In this document: positions 24,457-33,042 of the stretch, in pieces
Layout: every line of letters starts with the position of its first letter
How positions within the stretch are numbered: the stretch's first letter is position 1
From: Actinomycetota bacterium
GTDB taxonomy: Bacteria; Actinomycetota; Actinomycetes; Streptosporangiales; Streptosporangiaceae
NCBI GenBank assembly: GCA_027314515.1
Contig: DAHVAR010000082.1
Coordinates: 1-64,000, forward strand
Reading direction: 5' to 3'
Length of the DNA stretch: 64,000 nt
Translations under genes and position numbers: made by a program
The notes under the pieces: generated by a model
Database searches by the model: none
The model's input: the letters and a program-made list of their open reading frames with translations, nothing else
Told to the model about the DNA's origin: nothing

Positions 24457-25452
24457 CTAACGATCAGACGCGGTCAGCGCTCGCCATGTCCTGGCGTTGA
24501 TGACCCGGTCGGCGCCGATGCCGAATCGCTCCGCTCGCTCGCAGCCACTGCCGATCCAGTCGAGCTGACCAGGCGCGTGCGCGTCGGTGTCGATGGCGAA
24601 CAGGCAGCCGGTCCGCGCTGCCAGGCCCAGTAGCTGGTCCGGCGGATCCTGCCGGTCCGGCCGGCAATTGATCTCCACCGCGACGTCGTGGTCGCGGCAG
24701 GCCGCGAACACGGCGTCCGCATCGAACTGCGACTCCGGCCTGGCGCGGCCGACTACTCTGCGGCCGGTGCAGTGCCCGAGCACGTCGACGTGCGGGCTGG
24801 CGATCGCCGTGACCATGCGGCTGGTCATCGCTGGCGCCGGCATCCGCAATTCGGAGTGAACGCTCGCGACCACCATGTCGAGCTCGGCGAGCAGGTCGTC
24901 GCGCTGATCGAGGCTCCCGTCCGCAAGGATGTCGACTTCGATGCCGGTCAGGATGCGGAACGGGGCAAGCTCGCTGTTGAGCCGGGCGACGAGGTCAAGC
25001 TGCTCCTCCAGGCGCTGCGCCGACAGCCCATTCGCCACCGTGAGCCGCGGCGAGTGGTCAGTCAGCGCGAGCCATTCGTGACCGAGTTCGCGCGCGGCCT
25101 CAGCCATCTCCGCTGGCGGGCTGCCGCCGTCAGACCAGTCGGAATGGGAATGGCAGTCACCGCGCAGCGCAGCCCGCAGCCCGGTCCGCTCTGGCGGCGG
25201 GGACTCGAGCAGCAACCGCTCCAGGTAGGCAGGGTCCTCCCCGGCCATTGCCTGGCGGACCGCCTCCGCGGTAGCCGGCCCGATTCCGCTGAGCTCAGTC
25301 AGCGTGCCGGCCCTGGTCCGCTGCTCGAGTTCGCCGGGCGGCAGGCCGGACACCACCTGAGCAGCCCGGCGGAAGGCCCGCACCCGGTAGGTCGGCGCGC
25401 TTGTGCGCTCAAGCTGGAAGGCAATCTGCCGCAGTGCCCTTGCCGGGTCCAT
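24457..25452 (-). CDS. PHP-domain phosphoesterase with N-terminal helix-hairpin-helix region
   Basis: 331 residues. Residues 1-75 resemble the DNA polymerase X-like 8-kDa/HhH region (LRQIAFQLERTSAPTYRVRAFRRAA and LTELSGIGPATAEAVRQAM). The rest is a PHP domain with the metal motifs GDCHSHSDWSDGG near 98, LALTDHSPRL, GIEVDILADGSLD, VASVHSELRM, LGHCTGRR and AIDTDAHAPGQLDW. This is the PolX C-terminal arrangement without the polymerase palm, so a stand-alone 3' exonuclease or phosphatase is likely. It lies beside a gene with an SOS-like box, consistent with DNA repair. The upstream TauE frame overlaps its start by 154 bases. Confidence 0.85.
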   Translation of the reverse strand: MDPARALRQIAFQLERTSAPTYRVRAFRRAAQVVSGLPPGELEQRTRAGTLTELSGIGPATAEAVRQAMAGEDPAYLERLLLESPPPERTGLRAALRGDCHSHSDWSDGGSPPAEMAEAARELGHEWLALTDHSPRLTVANGLSAQRLEEQLDLVARLNSELAPFRILTGIEVDILADGSLDQRDDLLAELDMVVASVHSELRMPAPAMTSRMVTAIASPHVDVLGHCTGRRVVGRARPESQFDADAVFAACRDHDVAVEINCRPDRQDPPDQLLGLAARTGCLFAIDTDAHAPGQLDWIGSGCERAERFGIGADRVINARTWRALTASDR

Positions 25453-26234
25453 TCGCCACCTCCCCTGCGCGTCCGATCACGGCCCGCATCGTGCAGGACC
25501 GGGCCCGCCGCGCGGTCACATAGCACCCAGGAACGCATGATGGCGCACCCGCCGACCACTGCGAGGATCGCACGATGCAGGAACCGCTTGCTCACCCTGC
25601 CGAGCAGCAGCCTCCCGGCACCGAAGCCTGCAACGACCGGTACCGTCAGGAGCGCCGCCAGCCAAAGATCGGTCGTATCGATCCGACGGGCGATCAGGAG
25701 CGCACCGATCGAAAGGATGGAGCCGATTCCGTAGATCACGCCCAGCGTCGACCGGACGGCCGGCCCGTGCTCATGGGCGAAGACAACAGCTAGCGGCGGG
25801 CCGCTCATCCCGGTCGCGGTTCCCATGAACCCCGAAGCCAGGCCGACGGCGAAGGAGCGTCGCGGCGTCCGCGCCACCCCGCTGCGCATCACTGTCAGGG
25901 AAACCAGCGCGGCCAGGCTGGCGAACCCGAACAGCAGCCGCAGCGGACGGCCGGACACCAGGTCCAGGACCGGGATCGCCAGGAGTGTGCCGAATATCAG
26001 GCCGGAGGACACCTGGACCGCGGCCGGAGCGTCGATGTAGGTCCTCTCGATGCCCACCATCAGGACTACCAGCGGCGTCCCGAGCAAGATCAGCAACGCT
26101 GGCATGTGCGATGGGAAGGCCAGTTCCATCACCGGCAGCGCCACCACCGCAGACCCGTAGCCGGTGGCCGCCTCAACCGCGCAGCCGAACAGCAGGGCCA
26201 GCCCGGAAGCAAGCAGCGGCACGAGGTACGGCAT
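25299..26234 (-). CDS. TauE/SafE family membrane exporter (second copy) with anomalous tail
   Basis: The first 245 residues form a typical TauE/SafE transporter: CAVEAATGYGSAVVALPVMEL, a GTP-containing early helix, then FMGTATGMSGPPLAVVFAHEHG as the second-half motif, and eight hydrophobic segments in all. After about residue 245 the frame does not stop. It runs another 65 residues with no membrane character, 51 of them out of frame within the PHP gene. The tail is therefore likely a shadow, either a natural read-through overlap or the result of a lost stop or frameshift near 25500. It is not closely similar to the TauE at 18113. Confidence 0.8.
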   Translation of the reverse strand: MPYLVPLLASGLALLFGCAVEAATGYGSAVVALPVMELAFPSHMPALLILLGTPLVVLMVGIERTYIDAPAAVQVSSGLIFGTLLAIPVLDLVSGRPLRLLFGFASLAALVSLTVMRSGVARTPRRSFAVGLASGFMGTATGMSGPPLAVVFAHEHGPAVRSTLGVIYGIGSILSIGALLIARRIDTTDLWLAALLTVPVVAGFGAGRLLLGRVSKRFLHRAILAVVGGCAIMRSWVLCDRAAGPVLHDAGRDRTRRGGGEWTRQGHCGRLPSSLSAQARRPTGCGPSAGLLRWCPACRPANSSSGPGPAR

Positions 26235-26352
26235 CGGGCCAGGCTAGCGCCTTCCAGCCGCACGCATGTCGCGGCCGTGCTGGTGGGGCCGACTGTCGGT
26301 GCTTGGCGCTAGCCTGCCGAGATGCAGGCTGCTCGGCTTAACCGGGGGTGCG

Positions 26353-26742
26353 ATGGCTGACGCTGACGAGGTGCGTCGCCTAGCGCTCGGCCTGCCGCAT
26401 GTGGAGGAGGTCGACTGCGATGGCTTCGACTTTCGGGTCGGCGGCAGGGGCTTCGCATGGTCCTATCCGGAACGGGCGCCGGGCAAGCCGCGGGTCATCC
26501 GGACAGACATAGCCGTGTTGTTCGTCGGTGACGAGGCGGAGAAGCAGGCGTTGCTGCTGGGTGAGCCGGCCCTCTTCTTCACCACGCCGGCTTACGACGG
26601 CTGGCCGCTGGTCATGCTGCGGCTGGCCGAGGTAGACACCCGGCGGCTGGCGGAGCTGGTGACCGATGCATGGCGGATGCGCGCCCCGGCCAGCATCGCC
26701 AGCGAGCTTGATGACGGCGAAGACCGGCCGGCCGCGCTCTAG
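26353..26742 (+). CDS. MmcQ/YjbR-family protein
   Basis: A 129-residue protein of the YjbR/MmcQ DNA-binding-like fold. It begins EVRRLALGLPHVEEV, where the family has a conserved LPG/E region, followed by FDFRVGGRGFAWSYPE, AVLFVGDEAEKQALLLGEPALFFTTPAYDGWPLVMLRL and AELVTDAWRMRAP. That is the usual order of the small alpha/beta CyaY-like domain. ATG 26353 is preceded by a GGGGGTG ribosome site. Molecular function is not established for the family. Confidence 0.82.
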   Translation: MADADEVRRLALGLPHVEEVDCDGFDFRVGGRGFAWSYPERAPGKPRVIRTDIAVLFVGDEAEKQALLLGEPALFFTTPAYDGWPLVMLRLAEVDTRRLAELVTDAWRMRAPASIASELDDGEDRPAAL

Positions 26743-26790
26743 TTCCATTCGCGGCCGATGGGGCATGGTCGGCGAGGTGGATCAGCAACA

Positions 26791-27687
26791 TCAGCCGGCC
26801 GCCGGCTGGCCTCCCGATGCCGTCGACCGGCGCTGCTCGATCGCCTTGTGGTGGTCGTAGAGTTCCGCGGGCGGTGCCTGCTGGCGCAGCTCGCCCACCA
26901 GCGCCGCGACCTCACGCATGATGTCCGCAGTCGCGGCGTGCAGCGTCGGCGCTGTCAGCGGCTCGCCCGCATAACGGCTGAGATCCACCGGCGGACCCGC
27001 GAGGACCTGGGCGTTCTTGCGCGGGAACGGGTGAAATCCGGGCTTGAGCGCGCTGGCCAGGCCGCCCTTCTCGCCCTTGGGGTAGGGCAGCAGTTCATGT
27101 GCGCCCCACGACGCCATCGGCACCACGGGGGTCCCGGTGGCCAGCGCCAGCCGCGCCGCCCCGGTCTGCCCGGTCATCGGCCACAGGTCAGGATCGCGAG
27201 TGCAGGTGCCCTCGGGGTAGACGATAAGGCACTGCCCGGCGGCGAGCGCATCCTCGGCGGGCTTCAGCGCCGCGGCGGCGCTGGCCGCGTCGCGGTTGAC
27301 AGGTATCTGCCCGGTACCGCGCACGACCTGGCCCACGAGCCGGCTGTCGAAGAGCGACGATTTCGCCAGGAAGACCGGGTAGCGGCCGGCCACGTGCAGG
27401 TAGTGACACAGCACGAGCGGATCGGCCTCGGAGATGTGATTCGCGGCGACGATCAGCCCGCCCTGCCGCGGCACATTCTGCATGCCCTGCCATTGCCGCC
27501 GGAAGAGCAAGCGCATGATCGGCGGCACGACCACGATCGTCAGAGCGCGCCACCCGTTCGAGTAGTGATAACCCATGGTCGGCATCATCCACCAGAACGT
27601 CGCACTGCGGAACGCGGCAGGATCAGCCACCGCGTTCCGCTGCCCTTTACTCGGGCTGGTCGCGCCCGGGGAGCGGCCGCTCTGCAT
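26791..27687 (-). CDS. Lysophospholipid/1-acyl-glycerol-3-phosphate acyltransferase (PlsC family)
   Basis: A PlsC-type acyltransferase. Motif I is the catalytic NHISEADP near residue 85, motif II FLAKSSLFDSRLVGQV, motif III VYPEGTCTRDPD near 160 and motif IV the Pro-containing VVPMASWGAHELLP. A hydrophobic segment (LTIVVVPPIMRLLF) near residue 55 anchors it to the membrane. It esterifies lysophosphatidate or a related lipid from acyl-CoA or acyl-ACP. The start is uncertain: ATG 27687 is used, while TTG 27711 and GTG 27627 are alternatives and none has a strong ribosome site. Confidence 0.85.
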   Translation of the reverse strand: MQSGRSPGATSPSKGQRNAVADPAAFRSATFWWMMPTMGYHYSNGWRALTIVVVPPIMRLLFRRQWQGMQNVPRQGGLIVAANHISEADPLVLCHYLHVAGRYPVFLAKSSLFDSRLVGQVVRGTGQIPVNRDAASAAAALKPAEDALAAGQCLIVYPEGTCTRDPDLWPMTGQTGAARLALATGTPVVPMASWGAHELLPYPKGEKGGLASALKPGFHPFPRKNAQVLAGPPVDLSRYAGEPLTAPTLHAATADIMREVAALVGELRQQAPPAELYDHHKAIEQRRSTASGGQPAAG

Positions 27688-27730
27688 GGCAATTCCGGTC
27701 GAACTGCGCAATGATGGCCTTGGTCTTGGT

Positions 27731-27752
27731 GCCCGGCCACGAACGGCCGGGC
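27731..27752. other. Hairpin just upstream of a small open reading frame
   Basis: GCCCGGCC (27731-27738) and GGCCGGGC (27745-27752) are exact inverted repeats with a six-base loop. The hairpin ends three bases before the GGGAGGGG ribosome site of the 52-codon frame at 27769, so it may shape its leader, or end leftward transcription in this 327-base stretch between the acyltransferase and the cyclase pseudogene. Confidence 0.45.
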
Positions 27753-27768
27753 ACGGGAGGGGTGATCC

Positions 27769-27927
27769 GTGTCAGAAATAGACTCCGGCTTCGTGCCCGA
27801 GGTGCATCTCGAGAGCGCCGACCTTCAGGCAGCGCCGGAACTTGGCGGCGCAGAACTGGAATGCCTGGACGCTGGCGGTTCGGAAACGGCAGGCCCGGAG
27901 ACCGCTGACGCGGCACTTGAGCCGTAA
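27769..27927 (+). CDS. Possible small acidic peptide, 52 residues
   Basis: The frame starts with GTG, preceded by GGGAGGGG at a good distance, and ends TAA at 27925. The product begins MSEIDSGFVPEVHLESADLQ and contains one Cys (ELECLDAG) and about 13 acidic residues against no Lys or Arg. It is not recognised. The strong ribosome site and third-base G/C preference support a gene. Against it are its short length and the absence of a known homologue. No maturation enzyme is nearby to support a peptide natural product. Confidence 0.35.
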   Translation: MSEIDSGFVPEVHLESADLQAAPELGGAELECLDAGGSETAGPETADAALEP

Positions 27928-28014
27928 CCACCTAGTCACCTAACGGCTCGCGGCGGCTCTGACGTGCCGCCGAGTCGAGCGGTGGTGGTCTTGCGGGTCC
28001 CGCTGGGTTGAGAT

Positions 28015-29966
28015 CTACCGGCAGGAGCGTTGTCGTCGGATCAGATCGCTGAAGCGGGGGTCGTTTCGGCCGGTCTCGTAGAGCGGGGAGTACAGCAGTT
28101 CCAGCAGCGGTAGCTGCCGCAGTTCGAGAGCACGCGCCAGGCAGTGGAAGAACGCGTCCCGGTCATCCAGGGCAAAGTGGATGAAGCCGGCGAAAAAGCT
28201 CGTCAGCACTCCATGGTGCTCGAGCTCGGCGAGAGCATGGATGCATCCCCGGGCGGTCTCGCGGTCTCCTCGCTGCGCGGCTAGGGTTCCGCGGTAGGTG
28301 AGCACCCAGACGCTGTCGGGGCGCAGGCGCTCCATGTGGCGCAGGCTCGCCGCAGCATTCGGGTAATCCCGGCAGCTGAGGTAGTACTCAGTCCGGTGCT
28401 GATGGGTGCGGAAGCCGACCAGCGACTCAGTACGTGCCCAGTGGCTGAGAGCCTCGGCCTCGCGCCCCGCATAGAAATATGCCCGGCCGAGGAAGGCGAG
28501 GACGTTGACATCCAGCGGATCGATTCGGTAGGCGCCTCAAGTAGCCGCACGGTCTCGCCGATGTTGCCATCGCCTGCTTCGATCTGCGCGAGCCAGCGGT
28601 AAGGGTCGGACAGGCTCGGGCTCAGCTCGATGGCTCGCCGCGCTTCCCTGGCGGCAGCGGCGGTTTCGTCCTCGCTGAGGAGAATTCCCGACAGCACCGA
28701 GTGGGCTTCCGCGAGATCGTCGTTCGTGGCCAGCGCCTTCTCAAGCTGCTCCCTGGCTCTGCTCGTCGAGTCGGCAAATGGCAGCGAACCTTCGCCGCCC
28801 AGCCAGATGTAACAGTCGGCGGCGCCCACGCGGGCGCGGGCAAAGCCGGGATCGCGGTCGATAGCCTTCTCGAACAGCGCGAGCGCCTGGCGGACCGTGG
28901 CCTCCGAGACCTTGTCCCGCAGCAGCTTCCGGCCCTGGAGAAACTCGGTGTAAGCGGCCATGTCTGCGGTGTCCGGCTCGGCGGGGTCGGCGGACAGCGA
29001 CACTGCCAGGCCCAGCCCGGCGACGTGAGCCGACACCGCCGCTGCGATCTGGCTGGCGAGGTCGTCCTGGATGGCGAAAACGTCGTCCAGCTCACGGTCG
29101 TAGCGCGATGCCCAGAGGTGCTCTTCTGAGCGTGTATCGACGAGCTGGGCGGTGACGCGGAGCTGGCTTCCCGACTTCCGCACGCTGCACTCCAGGGCCA
29201 TGCCAACACGAAGAGCGCGGCCGATCTCGAGGGCTGTCTCCTGACTGCCCTTGTAGCGCATCGCGGTTGTGCGCGCGATGACCCGGAGGTTCTGGACGTG
29301 GGCGAGCTTCTCGATCAGCTCTTCGGTCATCCCGTCGGCAAAGTACCCATCACTCGGATCGGGGCTGATATTGGCGAACGGGAGAACAACTATGCGCAGG
29401 CTCTCCTCTGAAGGAGCGGGCGAAGCTGCGGGCCGGTGCGGTTCGCGGCCAGACCGGGTGATCTTGTACAGCTCTATCGGGGTCTCGATGTTCTTCAGCT
29501 TCGGGGTCCCGATGGACTCGAAGCTGACGTCGAGCTTGTTGTGTACCTGGTCGTAGACCTGGCGAGACACGCACACTCCGCCGTGATCAGACTGCGGCTC
29601 GATGCGGGCGACGATGTTCACGGTGTCGCCGAACACATCCTCACCCCGGTATTCGACATCGCCGAGGTGAATGCCGATCCGGAGCAAGATTCGCTCACCT
29701 TCGGCGGCCGAGTTGCGCTCTGCCAGCGCTTCCTGCAGCCGGACTGCGGATCTCACCGCACTGAGCGCATTGGCGAACTCGGCCAGGACACCGTCGCCCA
29801 GCGACTTCACCACGCGACCGCCGAACTGGGCCACGATCTCCCGGACGATCTGGTCTTGCTCCTGCGCCAGGTCGAGGGCGAGCTTCTCGTCCCGCTGTGC
29901 CAGCCTCGAGTACCCGACCATGTCCGTGAGCATCACAGCGGCCAGCCGGCGACGATCACCCTCCAT
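28015..29966 (-). pseudogene. Class III adenylate/guanylate cyclase with TolB-like and TPR region, frameshifted
   Basis: Residues 1-165 are a class III cyclase catalytic domain (LAAVMLTDMVGYSRLAQRDE, VKSLGDGVLAEF, GEDVFGDTVNIVARIE). A TolB-like N-domain segment follows (VVLPFANISPDPSDGYFADGMTEELIEKLA), and then tetratricopeptide repeats. The frame is lost at about 28531-28538: the codons for LLEAAYRIDPLDVN are present only if one base is added in GAGGCGCCTAC. Downstream, homology continues in the next frame to 28015 (MERLRPDSVWVLTYRGTLAAQRGD). Both parts are otherwise intact, so this is a single-base deletion: a recent mutation or a sequencing error. Domain order matches the widespread cyclase-TolB-TPR proteins. 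Confidence 0.82.
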
Positions 29967-30035
29967 AGCCCGAATGTATCTGCTAGGGAGTCGCCTAGCG
30001 TCCGCCTGGCGACCCGGGGCAGGTCACGGTGTGCG

Positions 30036-30611
30036 TCATTGCGCCGCCTGCGGCTGCGTGGCCGGCCGTTCGATGCGCTTCTGCCCGAGTCGCGTCGTCC
30101 CGTCGAGCAATTCCCTGCCGATGTCCAGGTGACCGCAATGCCGCGCGATCTCCTCGATCATGTGCAAGACAACCCATCGCACGTTGGGCGGCTCGGCAAC
30201 CTCCGAGTCGCCGTGCTTGCCCCGCGGCGCCGCCGACAGCGGCGTTGCCGCCAGGATCGCGTCCGAGCGAGCGCAGATCTCCCGGTACTCGGCGATGATG
30301 TCCGCAGACGACCACTCGGTGACGAACGGTGCCATCGGGTCATAGGGCTCGACCTCTGCGTCAGCGGGCGGCGAGGTGTCCTCGCCGGCCACGACTCCGA
30401 TGAACCAGTGAAACTCCGCACCGCTCAGATGCTCGACCAGTCCGGCCGGCGTCCATCCCGACGGCACGACCGACCGGTGCCACGCTCCTTCATCCAGGCC
30501 CGCCACGATATCCAGGGCGGACGCTCGCTGGGCCGCCAGAAAGTCCAGCAACATCTGCTCCTCGGCGAGATGGCTAACCGTCACGCGGTCGTGAGCTGTG
30601 GCTTCAGTCAT
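30036..30611 (-). CDS. DinB-family (DUF664-like) protein
   Basis: 191 residues with the DinB/DUF664 four-helix pattern. Metal-site positions are in WTPAGLVEHLSGAEFHWFIGV near residue 58 and LHMIEEIARHCGHLDIGRELLDG near 158. The latter (HxxEExARHxGHxDxxRE) is the defining motif of the actinobacterial mini-DinB group. ATG 30611 has AGGAGG upstream. Upstream, at 30631-30657, a GGCCGGTC unit is repeated in tandem and could fold into the leader. Likely a thiol-linked transferase; substrate unknown. Confidence 0.85.
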   Translation of the reverse strand: MTEATAHDRVTVSHLAEEQMLLDFLAAQRASALDIVAGLDEGAWHRSVVPSGWTPAGLVEHLSGAEFHWFIGVVAGEDTSPPADAEVEPYDPMAPFVTEWSSADIIAEYREICARSDAILAATPLSAAPRGKHGDSEVAEPPNVRWVVLHMIEEIARHCGHLDIGRELLDGTTRLGQKRIERPATQPQAAQ

Positions 30612-30717
30612 GTCCGTTCCTCCTGGGTTCTCGGCCGGTCGGCCGGTCGGCCGGCCGACGTCACAAGGACGACGATCTGGCTGATGCCCAAAGGACACCG
30701 CCCGTACGCTCTCACTC

Positions 30718-31464
30718 GTGAGCACTGAAAGACGTCAAGTTTTCGCCTTCTCCGGGATCCTGAAGCCTCAGCCGGGCGGGCCGCCGCCAGGTGCACTGCT
30801 CGACTTCGCGATCAGCCTCACCGCAACCACCGGGGGCAGCCGGCGGCTCTGCTACATCGCGACCGCAGTGGGTGACCGGCAGGAGGCCATCGACCACTAC
30901 GCGACACGGTTCGCTGAGCGCGACGACGTCGAGTTCAGCTTCCTGCGGCTGTTCACCCAGCCGAACGTGCCCGACGTCCGCGAGCACCTGCTCAGCCAGG
31001 ACGTGATCGTGGTCGAGGGCGGCAGCGTGGTGAACCTCATCGCTGTGTGGCGCGCGCATGGCCTGCCGGAGATCCTGGGCGAGTGCTGGGAGGCAGGCGT
31101 CGTGCTCACCGGCGCGAGCGCGGGCAGCCTGTGCTGGCATGTCGGCGGCCCGACCGACTCCTTCAGCGACAAGCTCGACCCGTTCACCGGCGGACTCGCC
31201 TTCCTCCCCTACAGCAACGGCGTCCACGACGACCTTGACGACCAGCCCCGCCGGGCCGCGTTCCGGGAACTCGTCGCGAGCGGGAAGCTGCCCGCCGGGT
31301 ACGCGACCGAAGATGGCGTCGGACTGCTCTACGCTGGCACGGAGCTCCGCCAAGCCGTCACCATCCTGCCCGGCAGGCACGCCTGGCACATCACTCCCGA
31401 CGGCAACGGCGGCTACACGGAGCACGCCATCGTGCCCCGCCTGATCGCCGCTGACCGAGGCTAG
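30718..31464 (+). CDS. Peptidase E (S51 family, glutamine-amidotransferase-like)
   Basis: A 248-residue serine peptidase-like protein. The nucleophile elbow LTGASAGSLCW near residue 137 carries the catalytic Ser. EGGSVVNLIAVWRAHGL corresponds to the S51 loop before it, and LDPFTGGLAFLPYSNGVHDD holds the His-containing region. GYATEDGVGLLYAG is the late conserved strand. Family members cleave Asp-X dipeptides. It is divergent from the DinB-family gene with about 100 bases between the starts. Confidence 0.85.
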   Translation: MSTERRQVFAFSGILKPQPGGPPPGALLDFAISLTATTGGSRRLCYIATAVGDRQEAIDHYATRFAERDDVEFSFLRLFTQPNVPDVREHLLSQDVIVVEGGSVVNLIAVWRAHGLPEILGECWEAGVVLTGASAGSLCWHVGGPTDSFSDKLDPFTGGLAFLPYSNGVHDDLDDQPRRAAFRELVASGKLPAGYATEDGVGLLYAGTELRQAVTILPGRHAWHITPDGNGGYTEHAIVPRLIAADRG

Positions 31465-31551
31465 GCAGCCGCCGCGCTGCGAGTTCAACTGTTCGCTACT
31501 CTGGCGATCATGACCCTGATCGGCAGCGGCTCGGCCTGACTCGGAGATCTG

Positions 31552-32409
31552 ATGCGACCGCAAGCGCGTTTCGGCGTCCGCTCGATGACGGCGCCGCTCC
31601 GCCGGGTGCTCGTCCGGAGCCCGGCGACGACGGGAGACTTCGCCGGTGCGGACTGGCGGGCGCCGGATCCTGAGCTGCTCGCCCGGCAGCATGACCAGTT
31701 CTGCGAGGTGCTGACCGACCTCGGCTGCGAGGTCGAGGTGGCCGCGGTGGCCGACGAGATGGTGGATGCAACCTACGTGCGCGACCCTGGCGTGGTCACC
31801 ACTCGCGGCGCTGTGCTGTTCCAGATGACCAAGCCGGCCAGGACCGCGGAGCCGCCGTTGCTCGGCATCGCGCTCGAGGCCGCCGGAGTACCGGTGATAG
31901 CGGAGCTGGCAGGACCAGCCAGGGCCGACGGCGGCGACATCATCTGGCTGGACGAAGGCACCCTGCTTGTCGGCCGTAGTTATCGCACCAACGCCGTCGG
32001 CGTGCGTCAGTTGCGGGAGATCATGGCCGCGGAGGACGTCGTCGTCAGTTCTGCCCACATGCCGCACGACCGCGGTCCCGATCATGTGCTGCACTTGATG
32101 TCGGTCATCTCGCCGGTGGCTGACGACCTGGCCGTGGTGTACCCGCCGCTGGCCCCGGTTCCGCTGATGGAGGAGCTGACAGCGCGGAGCATACGCGTCA
32201 TTGCGGTACCGGCCGAGGAGTATCAGACCATGGCGTGCAACGTGCTAGCTATTCAGCCCGGCGTGGTGGTCATGCTCGACGGCAACCCTCAGACCCGGGC
32301 AGCACTGACTAAGGCAGGTTGCGAGGTCCGCGTTTACGACGGCTCTGAGATATCGATCAAGGGCGACGGCGGCCCGACGTGCCTGACCGCGCCCATCCTG
32401 CGCGGCTGA
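31552..32409 (+). CDS. Dimethylarginine dimethylaminohydrolase-like amidinotransferase-fold enzyme
   Basis: 285 residues of the guanidino-modifying fold. Substrate-side motifs include TYVRDPGVVTTRGAVL (the family's Asp-Pro signature) and ADGGDIIWLDEGTLLVGRSYRTN. The catalytic His is in DHVLHLMSVISPV near residue 180 and the nucleophilic Cys in GDGGPTCLTAPILR near 276. The pattern fits DDAH/arginine deiminase-type hydrolysis of a guanidino compound such as a methylated arginine. It follows peptidase E in the same direction with an 87-base gap, which may mean joint use of peptide-derived arginines. Confidence 0.85.
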   Translation: MRPQARFGVRSMTAPLRRVLVRSPATTGDFAGADWRAPDPELLARQHDQFCEVLTDLGCEVEVAAVADEMVDATYVRDPGVVTTRGAVLFQMTKPARTAEPPLLGIALEAAGVPVIAELAGPARADGGDIIWLDEGTLLVGRSYRTNAVGVRQLREIMAAEDVVVSSAHMPHDRGPDHVLHLMSVISPVADDLAVVYPPLAPVPLMEELTARSIRVIAVPAEEYQTMACNVLAIQPGVVVMLDGNPQTRAALTKAGCEVRVYDGSEISIKGDGGPTCLTAPILRG

Positions 32410-32435
32410 GCCTGACGGTCCGCTAGCCTATGGTG

Positions 32436-32891
32436 CTAGTTCGCCGCCTGACCAGCGACCAGGCTGACCTGCTCCGGGAACGCGGCAGCTAGCTGGTCGA
32501 GTTCGGCCCGCCAGAACCGGTGGACGTTGATCCGGCTCCGCTTGCCCGTGCCGGGCAGCGCCACGTAGAACTTGCTCCACACCGCACCGCGCTCGTACCG
32601 CTCCGCCGGGAACTCCGAACGCGGGAATACGGCGACGATCTCGCCGGGGCGGTTGGTGAACCGGTTGGCCGAGTTCACGATTACCGACGTGCTGGTCAGC
32701 GTGAAGAAGTAGAACCGGCGTGTCAGCGCCACGACCAAGCCGAGGAACGGGACCTGGTCGAACAGCGCGTTCAGCCACGGACTCGGCCCGGTCTCGCCAT
32801 GAACGGAGGCGATGAAGGTCTCGCCAGGCGGCGCGCTGGCCGACAGCTTCGCGATGACCTGAGCCTTCTGCGTGGCCCGTCGAATTGCCAT
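32436..32891 (-). CDS. Conserved-looking hypothetical protein
   Basis: About 151 residues. A basic N-terminus is followed by a Gly/Thr stretch, a hydrophobic LFDQVPFLGLVVALTRRFYFFTLTSTSVIVNSANRF, and a C-terminal half with FPRSEFPAERYERGAVWSKFYVALPGTGKRSRINVHRFW, given in two parts here for description only. The pattern of alternating strands resembles a PH-like domain but no family can be named. ATG 32891 is preferred because GGGAG precedes it; ATG 32903 lacks a ribosome site. Convergent with the DDAH-like gene. Confidence 0.65.
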   Translation of the reverse strand: MAIRRATQKAQVIAKLSASAPPGETFIASVHGETGPSPWLNALFDQVPFLGLVVALTRRFYFFTLTSTSVIVNSANRFTNRPGEIVAVFPRSEFPAERYERGAVWSKFYVALPGTGKRSRINVHRFWRAELDQLAAAFPEQVSLVAGQAAN

Positions 32892-33042
32892 CCTGGCTCC
32901 CATGTTTGCGCTGATTTATCGCTAATGGCGCTGGCTGAAAACTAGCATGTTCCCATCCGGTCGAGTGCTTATCCGGCCAGCGGCCGATGCCGCCGTGCCC
33001 GGCGCACCGCGACAGGATTGGCACGCACCAAACCGCGACCGC

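Noticed and set aside
30712-32094. A 460-codon minus-strand frame over peptidase E and the DDAH-like gene
   Set aside because: Both genes on the plus strand have intact catalytic motifs and ribosome sites; the antisense product has none.
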